Source: Eubacterium ramulus (GTDB taxonomy: Bacteria; Bacillota; Clostridia; Lachnospirales; Lachnospiraceae). Taken from it: a DNA stretch of 34,784 nt. Where the stretch lies: assembly GCF_003122485.1 (NCBI RefSeq), contig NZ_JRFU01000135.1, forward strand, positions 1-34,784, in the 5' to 3' direction. This document shows, one piece after another, positions 7,955 to 17,160 of the stretch (its first letter is position 1; each line of letters opens with the position of its first letter). The position numbers and the translations under genes were made by a program. Under the pieces are notes generated by a model that saw nothing but the letters and a program-made list of their open reading frames with translations, was not told the origin of the DNA and ran no database searches.

Positions 7955-9378
7955 GTAACTCCTTCTCTTGTATCTTTCAGAATAATTCCCATTGCTGCAA
8001 GTTCATCACGGATCTCATCAGCACGGGCAAAGTTTTTCTCTTTTCTTGCTGCCTGACGCTCTTCGATCAGTTTCTCGATATCCTCATCCAGAATCTCTGC
8101 CTCTTTTTCTACAATGATTCCAAGAACATCGCACAGCTCTTTTAATTTTGCATATAATGCATCAATGTACACTTTGCTGCTCTCACCGGATGCATTGGTG
8201 TTGCAGAATTTTACATACTCAAAAATTGCGGATACCGCATCAGCAGTATTGAAATCATCATCCATTGCAGCCTCAAATTTTTCCTGATATACATGAGACT
8301 GTGCCAGAAGCTCTTTTTCTGCCTCTGTCAGCTCACCGGTTGTGCTGCCGGATAATCTCTGCAGGTTTTCTGCTGCTGTCACAATACGCTCCAGACCGTT
8401 CTTTGCAGCTTCCATCAGATCAGCGCTGAAGTTCAACGGGCTTCTGTAATGTGCAGAAAGCATGAAGAAACGCAGAACCTGAAGGTCATATTTTTCACCA
8501 ATCTCTCTTACGGTAAAGAAGTTTCCAAGAGATTTGGACATTTTTTTGTTATCAATATTTAAAAATGCGTTGTGCAGCCAGTATTTTGCAAATGGTACGC
8601 CGTTGGCAGCTTCACTCTGTGCGATCTCATTCTCATGATGCGGAAAGATCAGATCCTCGCCACCGGCATGAATGTCAATCTCATCACCCAGATATTTTTT
8701 GGACATCACAGAGCACTCAATATGCCAGCCCGGACGTCCCTGACACCACGGAGACTCCCAGTACGGCTCACCGTCTTTTTTCGGTTTCCAGAGTACGAAA
8801 TCCAACGGATCTTCCTTCAGATCACCGGTTACCTGGATATTTCTGTGTCCTGCTTCCAGATCATCGATATTTTTATGGGAAAGTTTTCCGTAATCTTTGA
8901 ATTTTCTGGTGCGGTAGTAAACCGTTCCGTCAGCTGCCGCATAAGCATATCCTTTTTCGATCAGAGTGCTGATCATATCCAGCATGCCCTGAATTTCCTG
9001 TGTTGCCAGCGGATGGGTAGTTGCCGGTTTTACGTTCATGTCGTGCATATCTTTTTTGCACTCTTCAATGTACTGCTGAGAAACTTCCTCTGCAGTACGT
9101 CCTTCCTCGATGGCTTTTTTGATGATCTTGTCATCTACATCAGTGAAGTTGGATACATAATTTACTTCGTAACCTTTGTATTCCATATATCTGCGCACGG
9201 TGTCAAATACGATCATCGGACGTGCATTTCCGATATGGATAAAGTTATATACGGTCGGTCCGCACACATACATGCTTACCTTTCCTTCGTGTAAAGGTAC
9301 AAATTCTTCTTTCTGTTTTGTCAGTGTATTATAAAGTTTCATTCCATGTAAGCAGGTTGCCCCGCTCTCCTTTCTCAT
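7939..9378 (-). CDS. cysS: Cysteinyl-tRNA synthetase
   Basis: Class I aminoacyl-tRNA synthetase that charges tRNA-Cys. The Rossmann signature HIGN (in FIHIGNARP) and the KMSKS loop ([10 protein letters not shown]) are intact, as is the CGPTVYNF segment whose cysteine helps bind the zinc that selects cysteine. From the upstream ATG at 9378 it has 479 residues, starting 12 residues before the classical MKLYNTL start (9342). I prefer 9378 because AAGGAA lies 8 bases before it, whereas the inner ATG has its nearest purine-rich site about 22 bases away; both are possible. It starts 10 bases after the upstream kinase-like gene and overlaps mrnC downstream. Confidence 0.96.
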   Translation of the reverse strand: MRKESGATCLHGMKLYNTLTKQKEEFVPLHEGKVSMYVCGPTVYNFIHIGNARPMIVFDTVRRYMEYKGYEVNYVSNFTDVDDKIIKKAIEEGRTAEEVSQQYIEECKKDMHDMNVKPATTHPLATQEIQGMLDMISTLIEKGYAYAAADGTVYYRTRKFKDYGKLSHKNIDDLEAGHRNIQVTGDLKEDPLDFVLWKPKKDGEPYWESPWCQGRPGWHIECSVMSKKYLGDEIDIHAGGEDLIFPHHENEIAQSEAANGVPFAKYWLHNAFLNIDNKKMSKSLGNFFTVREIGEKYDLQVLRFFMLSAHYRSPLNFSADLMEAAKNGLERIVTAAENLQRLSGSTTGELTEAEKELLAQSHVYQEKFEAAMDDDFNTADAVSAIFEYVKFCNTNASGESSKVYIDALYAKLKELCDVLGIIVEKEAEILDEDIEKLIEERQAARKEKNFARADEIRDELAAMGIILKDTREGVTWKRA

Positions 9379-9388
9379 ATATATTTCC

Positions 9389-10480
9389 TTATTTTTTCAT
9401 CAGAACGGCTGCTGTGATCTCTTGCATCTGTTCTTTCTTTTCTTCAATATCAAGCACTAAGAAAAACTGGTTGACCGCGCGATACAGATTCTGACGCTCA
9501 TCGGAAAAATTCGTGATATTCCGATCACCGCTCAGATAATCCGTCAGAAAACGGATTCCGCTTTCCATCGTCATCAGCCATACGGCGTATACCATCAGTT
9601 CTTTTTCCTTTGCGGTCAGGATTCTTCCCATCTCATGGCAGTAACCCTGTACATAACCGCGGTACAGATCAAGATCCAGCTCAATATTGCCAAATTTTTC
9701 ATCTTCTGTAAATGTAGCCGCTCCTGCACGCACTGCATCGCCGAAATCAAGGATCGATGCACCGGACATCACGGTATCCAGATCAATCAGACAGATGGAC
9801 TTTTTGCTGTCACTGTCGATCAGCACATTACTGTAACGGGTATCATTATGTGTCACACGGCGCGGAATCTGTTTGGACTCCATCGCATCCTGAATCTGGT
9901 TAAGCTGTTTGGAACGATCCAGTACGAACTGAATCTGCTCCTGACAGTCTGAAGTACGGAAACAGATATCCGCACGAACCGCATCCAGAAGCTGTCTCAT
10001 GGCATTTCGCATATCGTGCAGTTTTGGCACAGTAGCACCAAGCTGGCTGCTGTCAAAATCACGCAGACGGCGATGAAACTCACCGACTGCCTTTGCTGCC
10101 TCATAAGCTTCCTCCGGTGTCGTCGGTTTCTGCATCTCCTCACCACAGCAGATCATACGATACAGACGGAAATAACTGCCTTCCTCAGTCTGTAATAACT
10201 GATTTCCTGCTTTGGTGCGGATAAACGTCAGTGCTTCCAGTTCCGGATCACGACCTTCCCGCTCAATCGCATCTCTCAGATATTCTGTGACCAGGAAAAG
10301 ATTGTTCATGACTTCTGTCGGATATTTGAACACAATATGGTTCATTTCCTGAAGTACATAATGCTCTCCACCGCAAACGATCTCATACGTATGGTTTACC
10401 GTTCCATGACCAAGCGGTTTTACATCGGTAATTTCCCCTTCTATCTGAAATTTACTGATAATCTCTTCAAACTTTAACAT
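9389..10480 (-). CDS. Aminoglycoside-phosphotransferase-fold kinase, NahK-like
   Basis: Small-molecule kinase of the APH/choline-kinase fold. Visible motifs are a nucleotide-binding loop (GHGTVNHTY), the substrate-side segment [18 protein letters not shown], the catalytic [13 protein letters not shown] (Brenner motif) and the metal-binding [10 protein letters not shown]. The combination of the N-x-T-Y loop, NHxVFK and THNDT resembles N-acetylhexosamine 1-kinases of gut bacteria (NahK), which feed amino sugars into catabolism; no galacto-N-biose phosphorylase or sugar transporter is nearby, so the substrate is open. The frame extends to 10495, but ATG at 10480 is chosen because GGAGG sits 8 bases before it. 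It lies between the acetyltransferase gene and cysS in a tight minus-strand run. Confidence 0.82.
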   Translation of the reverse strand: MLKFEEIISKFQIEGEITDVKPLGHGTVNHTYEIVCGGEHYVLQEMNHIVFKYPTEVMNNLFLVTEYLRDAIEREGRDPELEALTFIRTKAGNQLLQTEEGSYFRLYRMICCGEEMQKPTTPEEAYEAAKAVGEFHRRLRDFDSSQLGATVPKLHDMRNAMRQLLDAVRADICFRTSDCQEQIQFVLDRSKQLNQIQDAMESKQIPRRVTHNDTRYSNVLIDSDSKKSICLIDLDTVMSGASILDFGDAVRAGAATFTEDEKFGNIELDLDLYRGYVQGYCHEMGRILTAKEKELMVYAVWLMTMESGIRFLTDYLSGDRNITNFSDERQNLYRAVNQFFLVLDIEEKKEQMQEITAAVLMKK

Positions 10481-10497
10481 CTTTCTTACCTCCATGG

Positions 10498-11568
10498 TCA
10501 GACCAACTCGTTGACAAAAATTCGTAACCTGTCAAACATCAGTTGACCAAATGTTGCTATATCCATGGCTCTGGCATTTTCGCAAGCCTCTGCTCTCTCT
10601 GCCCTTCCGCCTGTTTTATCTATATAAATCCGAAAAATGCCATTATTTTCCGGTAATATGTCATCCCTGATCTGTAATATTTCTTCATAGGGCTTTTCTG
10701 AGCGCAGCATCTGAACAAATACCGGTAAATCTGTAATTCTCCCCATCATCACAGATTCTTTTCGCTCTGTCACATAAAAACTGTCATCTTTTCTTTCTCC
10801 AACCGACAGTTTGTCCTTATCAGAATTACCTTTATCCAAATCAGCTTTTCCTAAACTATCTTTATCGGGAATCTGCTGTTTTCTCACATCTGGCAGTATC
10901 GGTTCCCGAAGTTCAAATCCGTCTTCTTTAGCATAAAAAACGCTTCCAACCGGAGTTTTTTGCTCATCATACCAGACATATACTCCGCCATCTTCGCTTT
11001 CCTGTTCTTTCTCTATCCGTTCATAATACGATGCATTCCGCAGAATGTAAAGGTCAAACTGATCTGCAAGTATTCGGTCTGCCATCTGTGCCAGTGCTTT
11101 CGGATCAGCATCAGATTGATATTCTGGATTTTGGCAGAATCCCTTTAGCAGCAATTCCTGCTCTTTCGGAATCTCCCACACATACTGATTGTTCCAGTAA
11201 CGATATCCCAATGGTTCATAATAAGCCGGATCTGCCGGCATCAGAAAGGAAAATACTTCGCCTCTGTTCCTGCAATCACGCAAAACCTGCTGCATCAGCT
11301 GACGCATATAGCCTCTGCGCCGATATTCAGGATCGGTTGCCACTGCTACAATATAATGCACCTCTGCCTGTGTACCACAGCAGCTTACCGTAAATGGATT
11401 GGCATGTACCATGGAAATAATTTTTCCATTTTCTTCAATCACTGCAATCTCATTCTCCCTGCATTTTTCCTGATAATAATAATCCACAAATTTCTGACTG
11501 TCTTCCGGGAAACAGCACTCATAAAGTCTGCGACTGTTCTCTTTTTCGCCCTGTGTCAGATAGCGCAT
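10498..11568 (-). CDS. GNAT-family N-acetyltransferase
   Basis: The N-terminal half is a GNAT fold: HYIVAVATDPEYRRRGYMRQLM carries the acetyl-CoA-binding R-x-x-G-x motif, followed by the FSFLMPADPAYYEPLGY strand-loop typical of Eis-like acetyltransferases. The C-terminal half is less recognisable and is separated by a charged, low-complexity stretch (DKDSLGKADLDKGNSDKDK) that looks like a linker. The substrate is unknown. The frame extends to 11589, but the ATG at 11568 is preferred because it follows the ispF stop by 2 bases and has GGAGG 12 bases upstream. That ribosome binding site lies within the last codons of ispF, so translation is likely coupled. Confidence 0.83.
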   Translation of the reverse strand: MRYLTQGEKENSRRLYECCFPEDSQKFVDYYYQEKCRENEIAVIEENGKIISMVHANPFTVSCCGTQAEVHYIVAVATDPEYRRRGYMRQLMQQVLRDCRNRGEVFSFLMPADPAYYEPLGYRYWNNQYVWEIPKEQELLLKGFCQNPEYQSDADPKALAQMADRILADQFDLYILRNASYYERIEKEQESEDGGVYVWYDEQKTPVGSVFYAKEDGFELREPILPDVRKQQIPDKDSLGKADLDKGNSDKDKLSVGERKDDSFYVTERKESVMMGRITDLPVFVQMLRSEKPYEEILQIRDDILPENNGIFRIYIDKTGGRAERAEACENARAMDIATFGQLMFDRLRIFVNELV

Positions 11569-11570
11569 AC

Positions 11571-12107
11571 TCAATGGCATCCTCCGCATCCCGGGCAGCC
11601 TGCCGCGCTGTCCCCAACTGCTACGCTGTTTTCATAAATCGTAGACAACAGACACACCGCATTGGAAGAAATGCCTTCTTCTCTGCCGGTAAAGCCCAGA
11701 TGTTCCTCCGTGGTCGCCTTGACATTGACCTGGCTCTTTGAAATGTGAAGCGTATCTGCAATATTCTGCTCCATCTGCTCAATATACGGTCTCAGCTTCG
11801 GTTTCTGCGCGATCACCGTCGCATCGATATTTTCTATAATATAGTGTTCTTCCTCCAGCAATTCTGCCACATGCTCCAACAGCTTCAGACTGGAAATTCC
11901 ACGATACCGCTCGTCCGTATCCGGAAAATGTTTTCCGATATCTCCCAGTGCCGCTGCCCCAAGCAATGCATCCATGATCGCATGCAGTAATACATCTGCA
12001 TCAGAGTGACCTAACAATCCCAGACTATGCGGAATCTCCACCCCACCAAGGATCAGCTTGCGTCCCTCTGTCAGCTTATGCACATCATAACCCATTCCTA
12101 TTCTCAT
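11571..12107 (-). CDS. ispF: 2-C-methyl-D-erythritol 2,4-cyclodiphosphate synthase IspF
   Basis: Fifth step of the MEP isoprenoid pathway, cyclising CDP-methylerythritol 2-phosphate. The zinc ligands appear in GYDVH (Asp8, His10) and the [20 protein letters not shown] segment; [12 protein letters not shown] and the late [16 protein letters not shown] complete the family pattern. Members are usually close to 157 residues; this one has 178 because of a C-terminal tail ending GCPGCGGCH. The codons of that tail also provide the ribosome binding site of the next gene. ATG at 12107 has AGAGGTG 10 bases upstream. It appears to be the first full-size gene of the minus-strand block leading to cysS and sigH. 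Confidence 0.96.
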   Translation of the reverse strand: MRIGMGYDVHKLTEGRKLILGGVEIPHSLGLLGHSDADVLLHAIMDALLGAAALGDIGKHFPDTDERYRGISSLKLLEHVAELLEEEHYIIENIDATVIAQKPKLRPYIEQMEQNIADTLHISKSQVNVKATTEEHLGFTGREEGISSNAVCLLSTIYENSVAVGDSAAGCPGCGGCH

Positions 12108-12153
12108 ATGATAAATGCACCTCTTTTCTTTCCATATTTATCTCCTGTCATGC

Positions 12154-12258
12154 CTACTTCTGCAATTTTCGAAGTTCATTGAGCTTTTTGGCGTTCTGTT
12201 TTTCATATCTCATCTCACACGATCTACCTGCCATCTTCCTCAAAAATCCAATATGCAT
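12154..12258 (-). CDS. Possible 34-residue basic leader peptide before ispF
   Basis: A small frame starts at ATG 12258 (34 residues) or ATG 12234 (26 residues, ending KKLNELRKLQK) and stops 47 bases before ispF. It is rich in lysine, arginine and glutamate and could form a helix. The ribosome binding sites are poor: none for the first start, and GAGGAAG abutting the second. It could be a leader peptide, a gene remnant or chance. Confidence 0.22.
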   Translation of the reverse strand: MHIGFLRKMAGRSCEMRYEKQNAKKLNELRKLQK

Positions 12259-12311
12259 ACCACAAGAGCCTATTTGGTTTTTAGTTTACCACACTTCTCA
12301 AAAAATTTCCA

Positions 12312-12340
12312 TTGACTTACTGTTTTTTTCTTCTTAAAAT
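12312..12340 (+). promoter_or_regulatory. Promoter of the FUSC gene
   Basis: TTGACT (12312-12317) and TAAAAT (12335-12340) are separated by exactly 17 bases, a good sigma-A promoter. The expected start near 12347 would leave only about 10 bases of leader before the TTG start codon, with the GAGGTGA site at the very 5' end. Confidence 0.55.
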
Positions 12341-12357
12341 TGATATGAGGTGATTTT

Positions 12358-13923
12358 TTGAAACGTTCAGAAAAACAGAAAAACTTAATGCGTTCGGCGA
12401 TCGCGCCAACCATTGTTGCTACAATTATATTTTTTATCACATATTTTTTCTTTGGCATGGAAAACACGATGATCGGTCCCTTTGCAACGCTCTCGTTCCT
12501 GCGCTATCGAAATATGTGCAATCATTACGAATGTCTAATCCGGAACTTTATCGTCTACATGATCATGGCAGTATTTTCCTTTCTTGCCGTCATCAACCTT
12601 CCGCTCTGCATTCTGATCAATGCGGCGGCACTGTTCTGGCTGGCTTATCTGCTGATCGACGAATACAATCCGAACAATTATTTTCCGGCAGGCATGGCCC
12701 TGATCTTTTTCCAGATTGCACCAGTGCATACCTTTTCAGCACTTGGAAATCGTTTACTTGCCCTGCTGGCAAGCTTCGCCATTGTATTTTTATTTTCCTG
12801 GCTTCTTTCCCGCAAGGAAAATACGCAAAAACGCTTAATTGGATTGATTCAGGAAGGCTTTGAGGTATGCAGACAGCTGCTAGACCTTACCGCCAAGGAC
12901 GGCGACGCTTCCTCTTTTGCAGAAAATGTGAACGAACTGCTTCCGGTTCATAAAAAACTCTGTGAGATTAATCAGAAATGTAGTATGGAGATTTATTCCT
13001 CCAACCGCGCGGCACTGCGCCACAAAGGGAAAATCAACTGGTACTGCCGCTTTGTGCTTGTATTTCAGGTCATCAACTATCTGACCAATCACCCGGAACA
13101 GGAAGGAAATCTGGCACGCGCAGAAGAAATTTATGCGAAATTTTATCCTCAGTTTCTGACCACAGAACCTACTGCGGACTACCGTAAGCTGACGTTTCGT
13201 GTACGCAAACCGGATATTCGAAATATGCGGCTTCGTTTTGCACTCCGTCAGGTGATCATACTGACACCATGTCTGGTGATTTCCTACCTGTGGCAGAGCA
13301 ATAATATTTACTGGCTTGTAATTTCCATCTTTTTCATGATGATTCCATTTACGGAACATACCGTGCAGAGAGTTCGGCAGCGTGTACTTGGCACCATGGC
13401 AGGAATCGTGTTGTGCTTTGTATTTTTCACACTGTTTCCAGATTTCGGTTCCAGAGTTGTCATCATGACAGTGGCAAACTTTATGATCTATGCCGCCGAC
13501 GGCTACGGTCCGATGGTCGCCTTTATCACCTGCTCCGCGCTGGCACTCCAGTCCATAGACAGCAGTGTTCCGATCGTCCTGTTGCAGCGTCTGTTCTATA
13601 CCCTTGCAGGTGCAGGAATTGCTTTGCTTGCCAATAAGTATATCTTCCCGGTTCGTATCCAGAAACAGATGCAGTATCTATTCGAACTGTTGAAAAGTAT
13701 CCGTACAAAACTGACAGAAGTGGATGCACATACCACTCCCGGAGAAGATGTGCGGCGCCACCAGATCGATCAACTGATCATTAAATCCTATCTGCTGTCT
13801 ACCAGAGCAGAGAATTTGCAGGATTCACTGCCAAAAGAAAAGAAACTTCCGGATTTTGAAAATGATCGGAAACAGCATATGGCGTGGCTGGCGTCTTATC
13901 TGGTAAAATACTTGTTTGTGTGA
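12358..13923 (+). CDS. FUSC-family (aromatic acid exporter-like) membrane protein
   Basis: Protein of 521 residues with two blocks of hydrophobic segments (about residues 15-155 and 300-430), each followed by a cytoplasmic helical domain. This is the duplicated layout of the FUSC/YccS/AaeB superfamily, linked to efflux of aromatic acids and fusaric acid. The second block contains the family-typical TVQRVRQRVLGTMAG segment after a helix ending in PFTEH. The substrate is not predictable and no membrane-fusion partner is next to it. The start is TTG at 12358, supported by GAGGTGA (12347-12353) and a well-spaced promoter; no ATG upstream is possible. It is convergent with the kinase-like gene across a long hairpin. 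Confidence 0.85.
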   Translation: MKRSEKQKNLMRSAIAPTIVATIIFFITYFFFGMENTMIGPFATLSFLRYRNMCNHYECLIRNFIVYMIMAVFSFLAVINLPLCILINAAALFWLAYLLIDEYNPNNYFPAGMALIFFQIAPVHTFSALGNRLLALLASFAIVFLFSWLLSRKENTQKRLIGLIQEGFEVCRQLLDLTAKDGDASSFAENVNELLPVHKKLCEINQKCSMEIYSSNRAALRHKGKINWYCRFVLVFQVINYLTNHPEQEGNLARAEEIYAKFYPQFLTTEPTADYRKLTFRVRKPDIRNMRLRFALRQVIILTPCLVISYLWQSNNIYWLVISIFFMMIPFTEHTVQRVRQRVLGTMAGIVLCFVFFTLFPDFGSRVVIMTVANFMIYAADGYGPMVAFITCSALALQSIDSSVPIVLLQRLFYTLAGAGIALLANKYIFPVRIQKQMQYLFELLKSIRTKLTEVDAHTTPGEDVRRHQIDQLIIKSYLLSTRAENLQDSLPKEKKLPDFENDRKQHMAWLASYLVKYLFV

Positions 13924-13952
13924 TAAAAATTTAGGTTATTAAGGTTATTAAA

Positions 13953-14019
13953 AGGGTCTGAGTTTATTTTATCTCCGCGGCTAACAATCGCTCGCTGAGA
14001 GAAAATAAACTCAGACCCT
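13953..14019. terminator. Long hairpin between convergent genes, bidirectional terminator
   Basis: An 18-bp perfect stem (13953-13970 with 14002-14019), extended by four more pairs after one mismatch, encloses a 21-base loop. On the minus strand the stem is followed by TTTTAATAA, which suits termination of the gene at 14032; on the plus strand the FUSC transcript would also enter it. The unusually long stem could also be a palindromic genome repeat used as a terminator. Confidence 0.7.
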
Positions 14020-14031
14020 ATAAACAAAATT

Positions 14032-14754
14032 TTACAGTTCATGTTGATACAAGGTTTTTTCATCTTTGATCAGAACGGTTCCCGCTCCGTCAATACTGAA
14101 AAATTCGATTGGCAACACATGCTCAATTCTGCCATCCAGAATATGCGCACGGTTTACTCCCTGATTGACTGCATCAATACAATGCTGCAGATAATCCATG
14201 AAATCCGGTTGAAAATGACGCGTTTTCTTTAATTCTTCTACCTCATCTACCGTAATGCGCGGATATACGTCACTACGTGTATCATCCGTATAAATACCCG
14301 GATATCTGGAAAGATAGATCAGCTTGTCTGCCTGCATCTTTACAGCCACTTCCAGAGCCGTATCCCGTGGATCAATATGTTCCATCTCATTATCAATATC
14401 ATTTGGAACAATAACCGGAATATAATCATTTTTGATCATCATCTGAATTGTCTCAATGTCTACTCCACAGATACCGATTGCTTTTGTATCGTACAGCTCT
14501 AACAGTTTCGCAATACGTTTATTTTCACGAAATTTGTCTACTCCCATCTGGGTACGATGTACCACAATTGGAATCACACCGATACTTTTCAGCAATACAA
14601 TATCCTTGATCATTTTCTTTTCTTCCACACCGGAAAGCCATTCGCCACAGTCATATTCTATCACGATTACTTTGTGAACAAAATCACGAATGTATGGCAA
14701 TGCATCACACAGAACTGCCGCTTTATGCTCTATATTTTCTAAATAACGATCCAT
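14032..14754 (-). CDS. Acetylglutamate-kinase-like protein, probably catalytically inactive
   Basis: The protein aligns with ArgB (N-acetyl-L-glutamate kinase, second step of arginine synthesis). The N-terminal ALPYIRDF and IKDIVLLKSIGVIPIVVH, and the C-terminal HIDPRDTALEVAVKMQADKLIYL and IDGAGTVLI, follow the family order. The catalytic parts are changed: the KYGG phosphate loop reads EYDC (33-36), the HGGGP loop reads HRTQM (66-70), and the late lysine-containing loop (GGMIPKV in ArgB) reads QPDFMDYLQ. At 240 residues it is about 50 short of ArgB, with material missing from the middle. It may be a pseudo-kinase with a binding or regulatory role. GAGGTAAAG and a strong promoter support expression, and the frame is intact. 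Confidence 0.75.
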   Translation of the reverse strand: MDRYLENIEHKAAVLCDALPYIRDFVHKVIVIEYDCGEWLSGVEEKKMIKDIVLLKSIGVIPIVVHRTQMGVDKFRENKRIAKLLELYDTKAIGICGVDIETIQMMIKNDYIPVIVPNDIDNEMEHIDPRDTALEVAVKMQADKLIYLSRYPGIYTDDTRSDVYPRITVDEVEELKKTRHFQPDFMDYLQHCIDAVNQGVNRAHILDGRIEHVLPIEFFSIDGAGTVLIKDEKTLYQHEL

Positions 14755-14798
14755 AACTTTACCTCATTTATCTTTTTCTGGTTACAACAACCTTTTTT

Positions 14799-14827
14799 AT
14801 TATACGGCAATCCATTACAACTGGCAA
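14799..14827 (-). promoter_or_regulatory. Promoter of the ArgB-like gene
   Basis: On the minus strand TTGCCA (14827-14822) and a perfect TATAAT (14804-14799) are 17 bases apart, about 45 bases upstream of the start codon at 14754. This is the best sigma-A match in the window and shows that the ArgB-like gene is transcribed independently of its neighbour. Confidence 0.7.
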
Positions 14828-14867
14828 GGTCTGATCCGGTATAGTAAATATCATGCATTACTTTATC

Positions 14868-16544
14868 TTATTTTTTCTTCACAATACAACGCTTTTTAAA
14901 GAAAGAAATTCCATAACAGAAAATATGATCGTACTCATCTTCAAATTCTGATGTATACATTCTGCTGTCAATCTGGCATAATGCCACATCACAATCTGCA
15001 TCCATCGCTTCCAGTTTTTTTGAATACTTCGCCTCAAATACGGCCACATTTCCATTCGCCGCATCATAAACCACTACATCACTACGACCTTCGCCATGTT
15101 CGCGGTTTGACTCCACCATATATCCAGCTCCGGCAAAAATTCCTGCCAGAAATGCATGATAAAAGTCCTCTCGATAATCATGATAGCTGATAGTTTTGCG
15201 CAATAATTTGTTCATTTCCTGTGTGATCGTATCCGAATCACCATTCCAAACAGCCTCAAACAACGCTTTGCGATTCCATGTCTTAGCACTTTCATCGAAC
15301 CATTTTGCAATTGTTGTCTCAAAAATCTCCTGAATCTCTTTATTTGGTATCGTCAGTGCTGTATATTCGTCCAGAATCTGTATTTCCTGTGCATCTACTT
15401 TTTTCACACTGGTCAAATACCCTGTCAGATATAAAACGCTCCATAGATTTTCTTCTGAAGAATGCAGATAATCATACGTAAGATTCTCGTCGATTTGCTG
15501 CACAATATATCCACCGGAAAGCAATGTTTCCAGTTTTCTGGTAATTGATCCACCTGCAAAATCAATAAAGGAACGAATGATCGCATTATCACTGGTATTT
15601 TTCCAATATCCAGTCGGTTTTGCATCCGAATCCGCCTGAATATCTCGCAAATAATTCATCACGTCCCACGGACAATACACATCACAATCGCCAAAATGAT
15701 ATCCGTCATACCAGAGTTTCATTTCCGAAGCATATTCTGTCGCATCCATATCTTTCAATAACTGTTCTACTTCAGACTGTGTAAAGCCAAAATATTCATT
15801 TAATTCAGACTGCGTGATCGTATCCGAAACCATATTGTTCGTCCCGGTAAAAATACTCTCTTTGGCAATTTTCAGACATCCGGTAATCACCGCAAATTTC
15901 AAAGATGAATTATCTTTTAATGCCGTACTCATAAATACTTTGATCAGTTCCAACATCTGATCATAATAGCCATGATTACTTGCTTTTGCAATCGGCACAT
16001 CATATTCATCCAACAACAAAATGACCTGCTTCTGATAATAGGTCTGAAGCATACGCATTAACGTGCTGAGTGAACGGCTGATCTGTGCCTCACTCGCCTG
16101 TCCCGCCTTCAAAAGCAAAAACAGTTCTTTGTCATCCGGATCAATCGCTTCACATTCTAATACATAAGTATATCGCTTATATAATTCTGAAATCTGTAAC
16201 ACAAACTGTTCATATGCTTTTTGATAAGATAAACCATCAATATCTTTCATGGAAAGGAAAATTACAGGCCATTGATTCATCCATTGTTGACACAAAACGG
16301 AATCATTCATAATATCCAGATTCGAAAAAAGCTCCTCACTGTCTCTGCGAATATCAAAAAAGCTGGACAACATACTCATGCCAAGTGTTTTTCCAAAACG
16401 CCGCGGGCGAGTGATCAGTGTCACTTCTGCCGGAGTCGGCTCGACAATTTTTCGAATAAGATCACTTTTATCCATGTAGTAATACTTGTTTTTTCGGATT
16501 TTTTCAAAATCGGAAATACCGACAGAGATATTAATTGTCTTCAT
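14868..16544 (-). CDS. AAA-ATPase-like / PD-(D/E)XK nuclease-like protein
   Basis: Member of the abundant family joining an N-terminal AAA-like ATPase (PF09820 type) to a C-terminal PD-(D/E)XK-like domain (PF08011 type). The N-terminus shows the family hallmark FEKIRKNKYYYMDKSDLI, then TRPRRFGKTLGMSML (Walker A, about residues 45-59), LLLDEYDVPI (Walker B) and TGCLKIAKES. The C-terminus has SDVVVYDAANGNVAVFEAKY, a D...ExK nuclease-type core. These genes occur in many copies in gut Firmicutes and Bacteroidetes and their role is unproven; mobile-element or defence links are suggested. The frame starts at a GTG (16565), but ATG at 16544 is chosen because AAAGGAG lies 9 bases before it and the family alignment begins there (558 residues). 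Confidence 0.85.
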   Translation of the reverse strand: MKTINISVGISDFEKIRKNKYYYMDKSDLIRKIVEPTPAEVTLITRPRRFGKTLGMSMLSSFFDIRRDSEELFSNLDIMNDSVLCQQWMNQWPVIFLSMKDIDGLSYQKAYEQFVLQISELYKRYTYVLECEAIDPDDKELFLLLKAGQASEAQISRSLSTLMRMLQTYYQKQVILLLDEYDVPIAKASNHGYYDQMLELIKVFMSTALKDNSSLKFAVITGCLKIAKESIFTGTNNMVSDTITQSELNEYFGFTQSEVEQLLKDMDATEYASEMKLWYDGYHFGDCDVYCPWDVMNYLRDIQADSDAKPTGYWKNTSDNAIIRSFIDFAGGSITRKLETLLSGGYIVQQIDENLTYDYLHSSEENLWSVLYLTGYLTSVKKVDAQEIQILDEYTALTIPNKEIQEIFETTIAKWFDESAKTWNRKALFEAVWNGDSDTITQEMNKLLRKTISYHDYREDFYHAFLAGIFAGAGYMVESNREHGEGRSDVVVYDAANGNVAVFEAKYSKKLEAMDADCDVALCQIDSRMYTSEFEDEYDHIFCYGISFFKKRCIVKKK

Positions 16545-16597
16545 GCCGAAAATCTCCTTTCCCACATATGTTTTTCTGTTTATATTTGTTATATATT

Positions 16598-16626
16598 ATC
16601 ATAACACGAAGGATAAAATGGGACAA
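16598..16626 (-). promoter_or_regulatory. Promoter of the AAA/PD-(D/E)XK gene
   Basis: TTGTCC (16626-16621) and TATGAT (16603-16598) on the minus strand are 17 bases apart, 54 bases before the ATG at 16544 and directly after the terminator of the upstream gene train. Confidence 0.5.
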
Positions 16627-16657
16627 GAAAAGAACATAGTGCTAATATGTTCTTTTC
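16627..16657 (-). terminator. Intrinsic terminator of the type VII-related operon
   Basis: A 12-bp perfect stem (16627-16638 with 16646-16657) with a 7-base loop lies 21 bases after the lipoprotein stop. On the minus strand the 3' arm is U-rich (TTCTTTTC). It closes the minus-strand gene train that begins beyond the right edge; the same A/U-rich stem could act in reverse, but no plus-strand gene reads into it. Confidence 0.75.
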
Positions 16658-16678
16658 CCGAATACTCTTTCATTTTTC

Positions 16679-17155
16679 TTATTTATAACCTAATTCAGAC
16701 ACAATTTGTTTTGCTTCAGATTCATAATCATGGTACGCGGTCACATACAATACTGTATTCTCCTGCTTTATAACTTCACAATAATAATCTTCTGCACTTA
16801 CCTGATAATCCGTATACTTCTTTTTATCTTCTTCTGTAATTGTCGCTGTGTCCACATCCTCATAAATATTATTAATGTTTGAAACAGCATATTGATAAAC
16901 CGTATCAGAAGCTTCTGGGCTATCCATAAAGTAATATTCAAATGAATATTTTTCCTTATCCAATGCAACATAGATATACTGATACGTAGAATCTGACGCT
17001 GAAGACGTTTGATCTACTACCTCTAACCCTCTATCCTCCATATTTCTTTTAAACTCTTGTGCTGTCATTGTTTGAGAATTTGTCGTATTTCCACATCCAC
17101 ACACAAAAATTAGCAAAAATACTACACTTACTACTTTTAAAATTTTCTTTTTCAA
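16679..17155 (-). CDS. Small lipoprotein of unknown function
   Basis: A 158-residue protein with a lysine-rich start, a hydrophobic stretch and a lipobox-like VCGC (lipid-modified Cys21), so it should be anchored to the outer face of the membrane. The mature part is acidic and tyrosine-rich, with no family I recognise. The start is TTG at 17155, six bases after the stop of the preceding gene; the ribosome binding site is weak, suggesting coupling. It is the last gene of the train, behind the LXG gene. Lipoproteins in such a position can be immunity factors against extracellular LXG toxins, but nothing in the sequence proves that here. Confidence 0.75.
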   Translation of the reverse strand: MKKKILKVVSVVFLLIFVCGCGNTTNSQTMTAQEFKRNMEDRGLEVVDQTSSASDSTYQYIYVALDKEKYSFEYYFMDSPEASDTVYQYAVSNINNIYEDVDTATITEEDKKKYTDYQVSAEDYYCEVIKQENTVLYVTAYHDYESEAKQIVSELGYK

Positions 17156-17160
17156 CTTTT

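Noticed and set aside
8572-9294. A 240-codon forward frame antisense to cysS
   Set aside because: It lies wholly within the well-supported cysS gene, has no ribosome binding site, and its protein is cysteine/phenylalanine-rich as expected from a reverse-strand shadow.
14868-16544. Transposase or insertion sequence
   Set aside because: The AAA/PD-(D/E)XK gene has no terminal inverted repeats or target duplications and no DDE motif.
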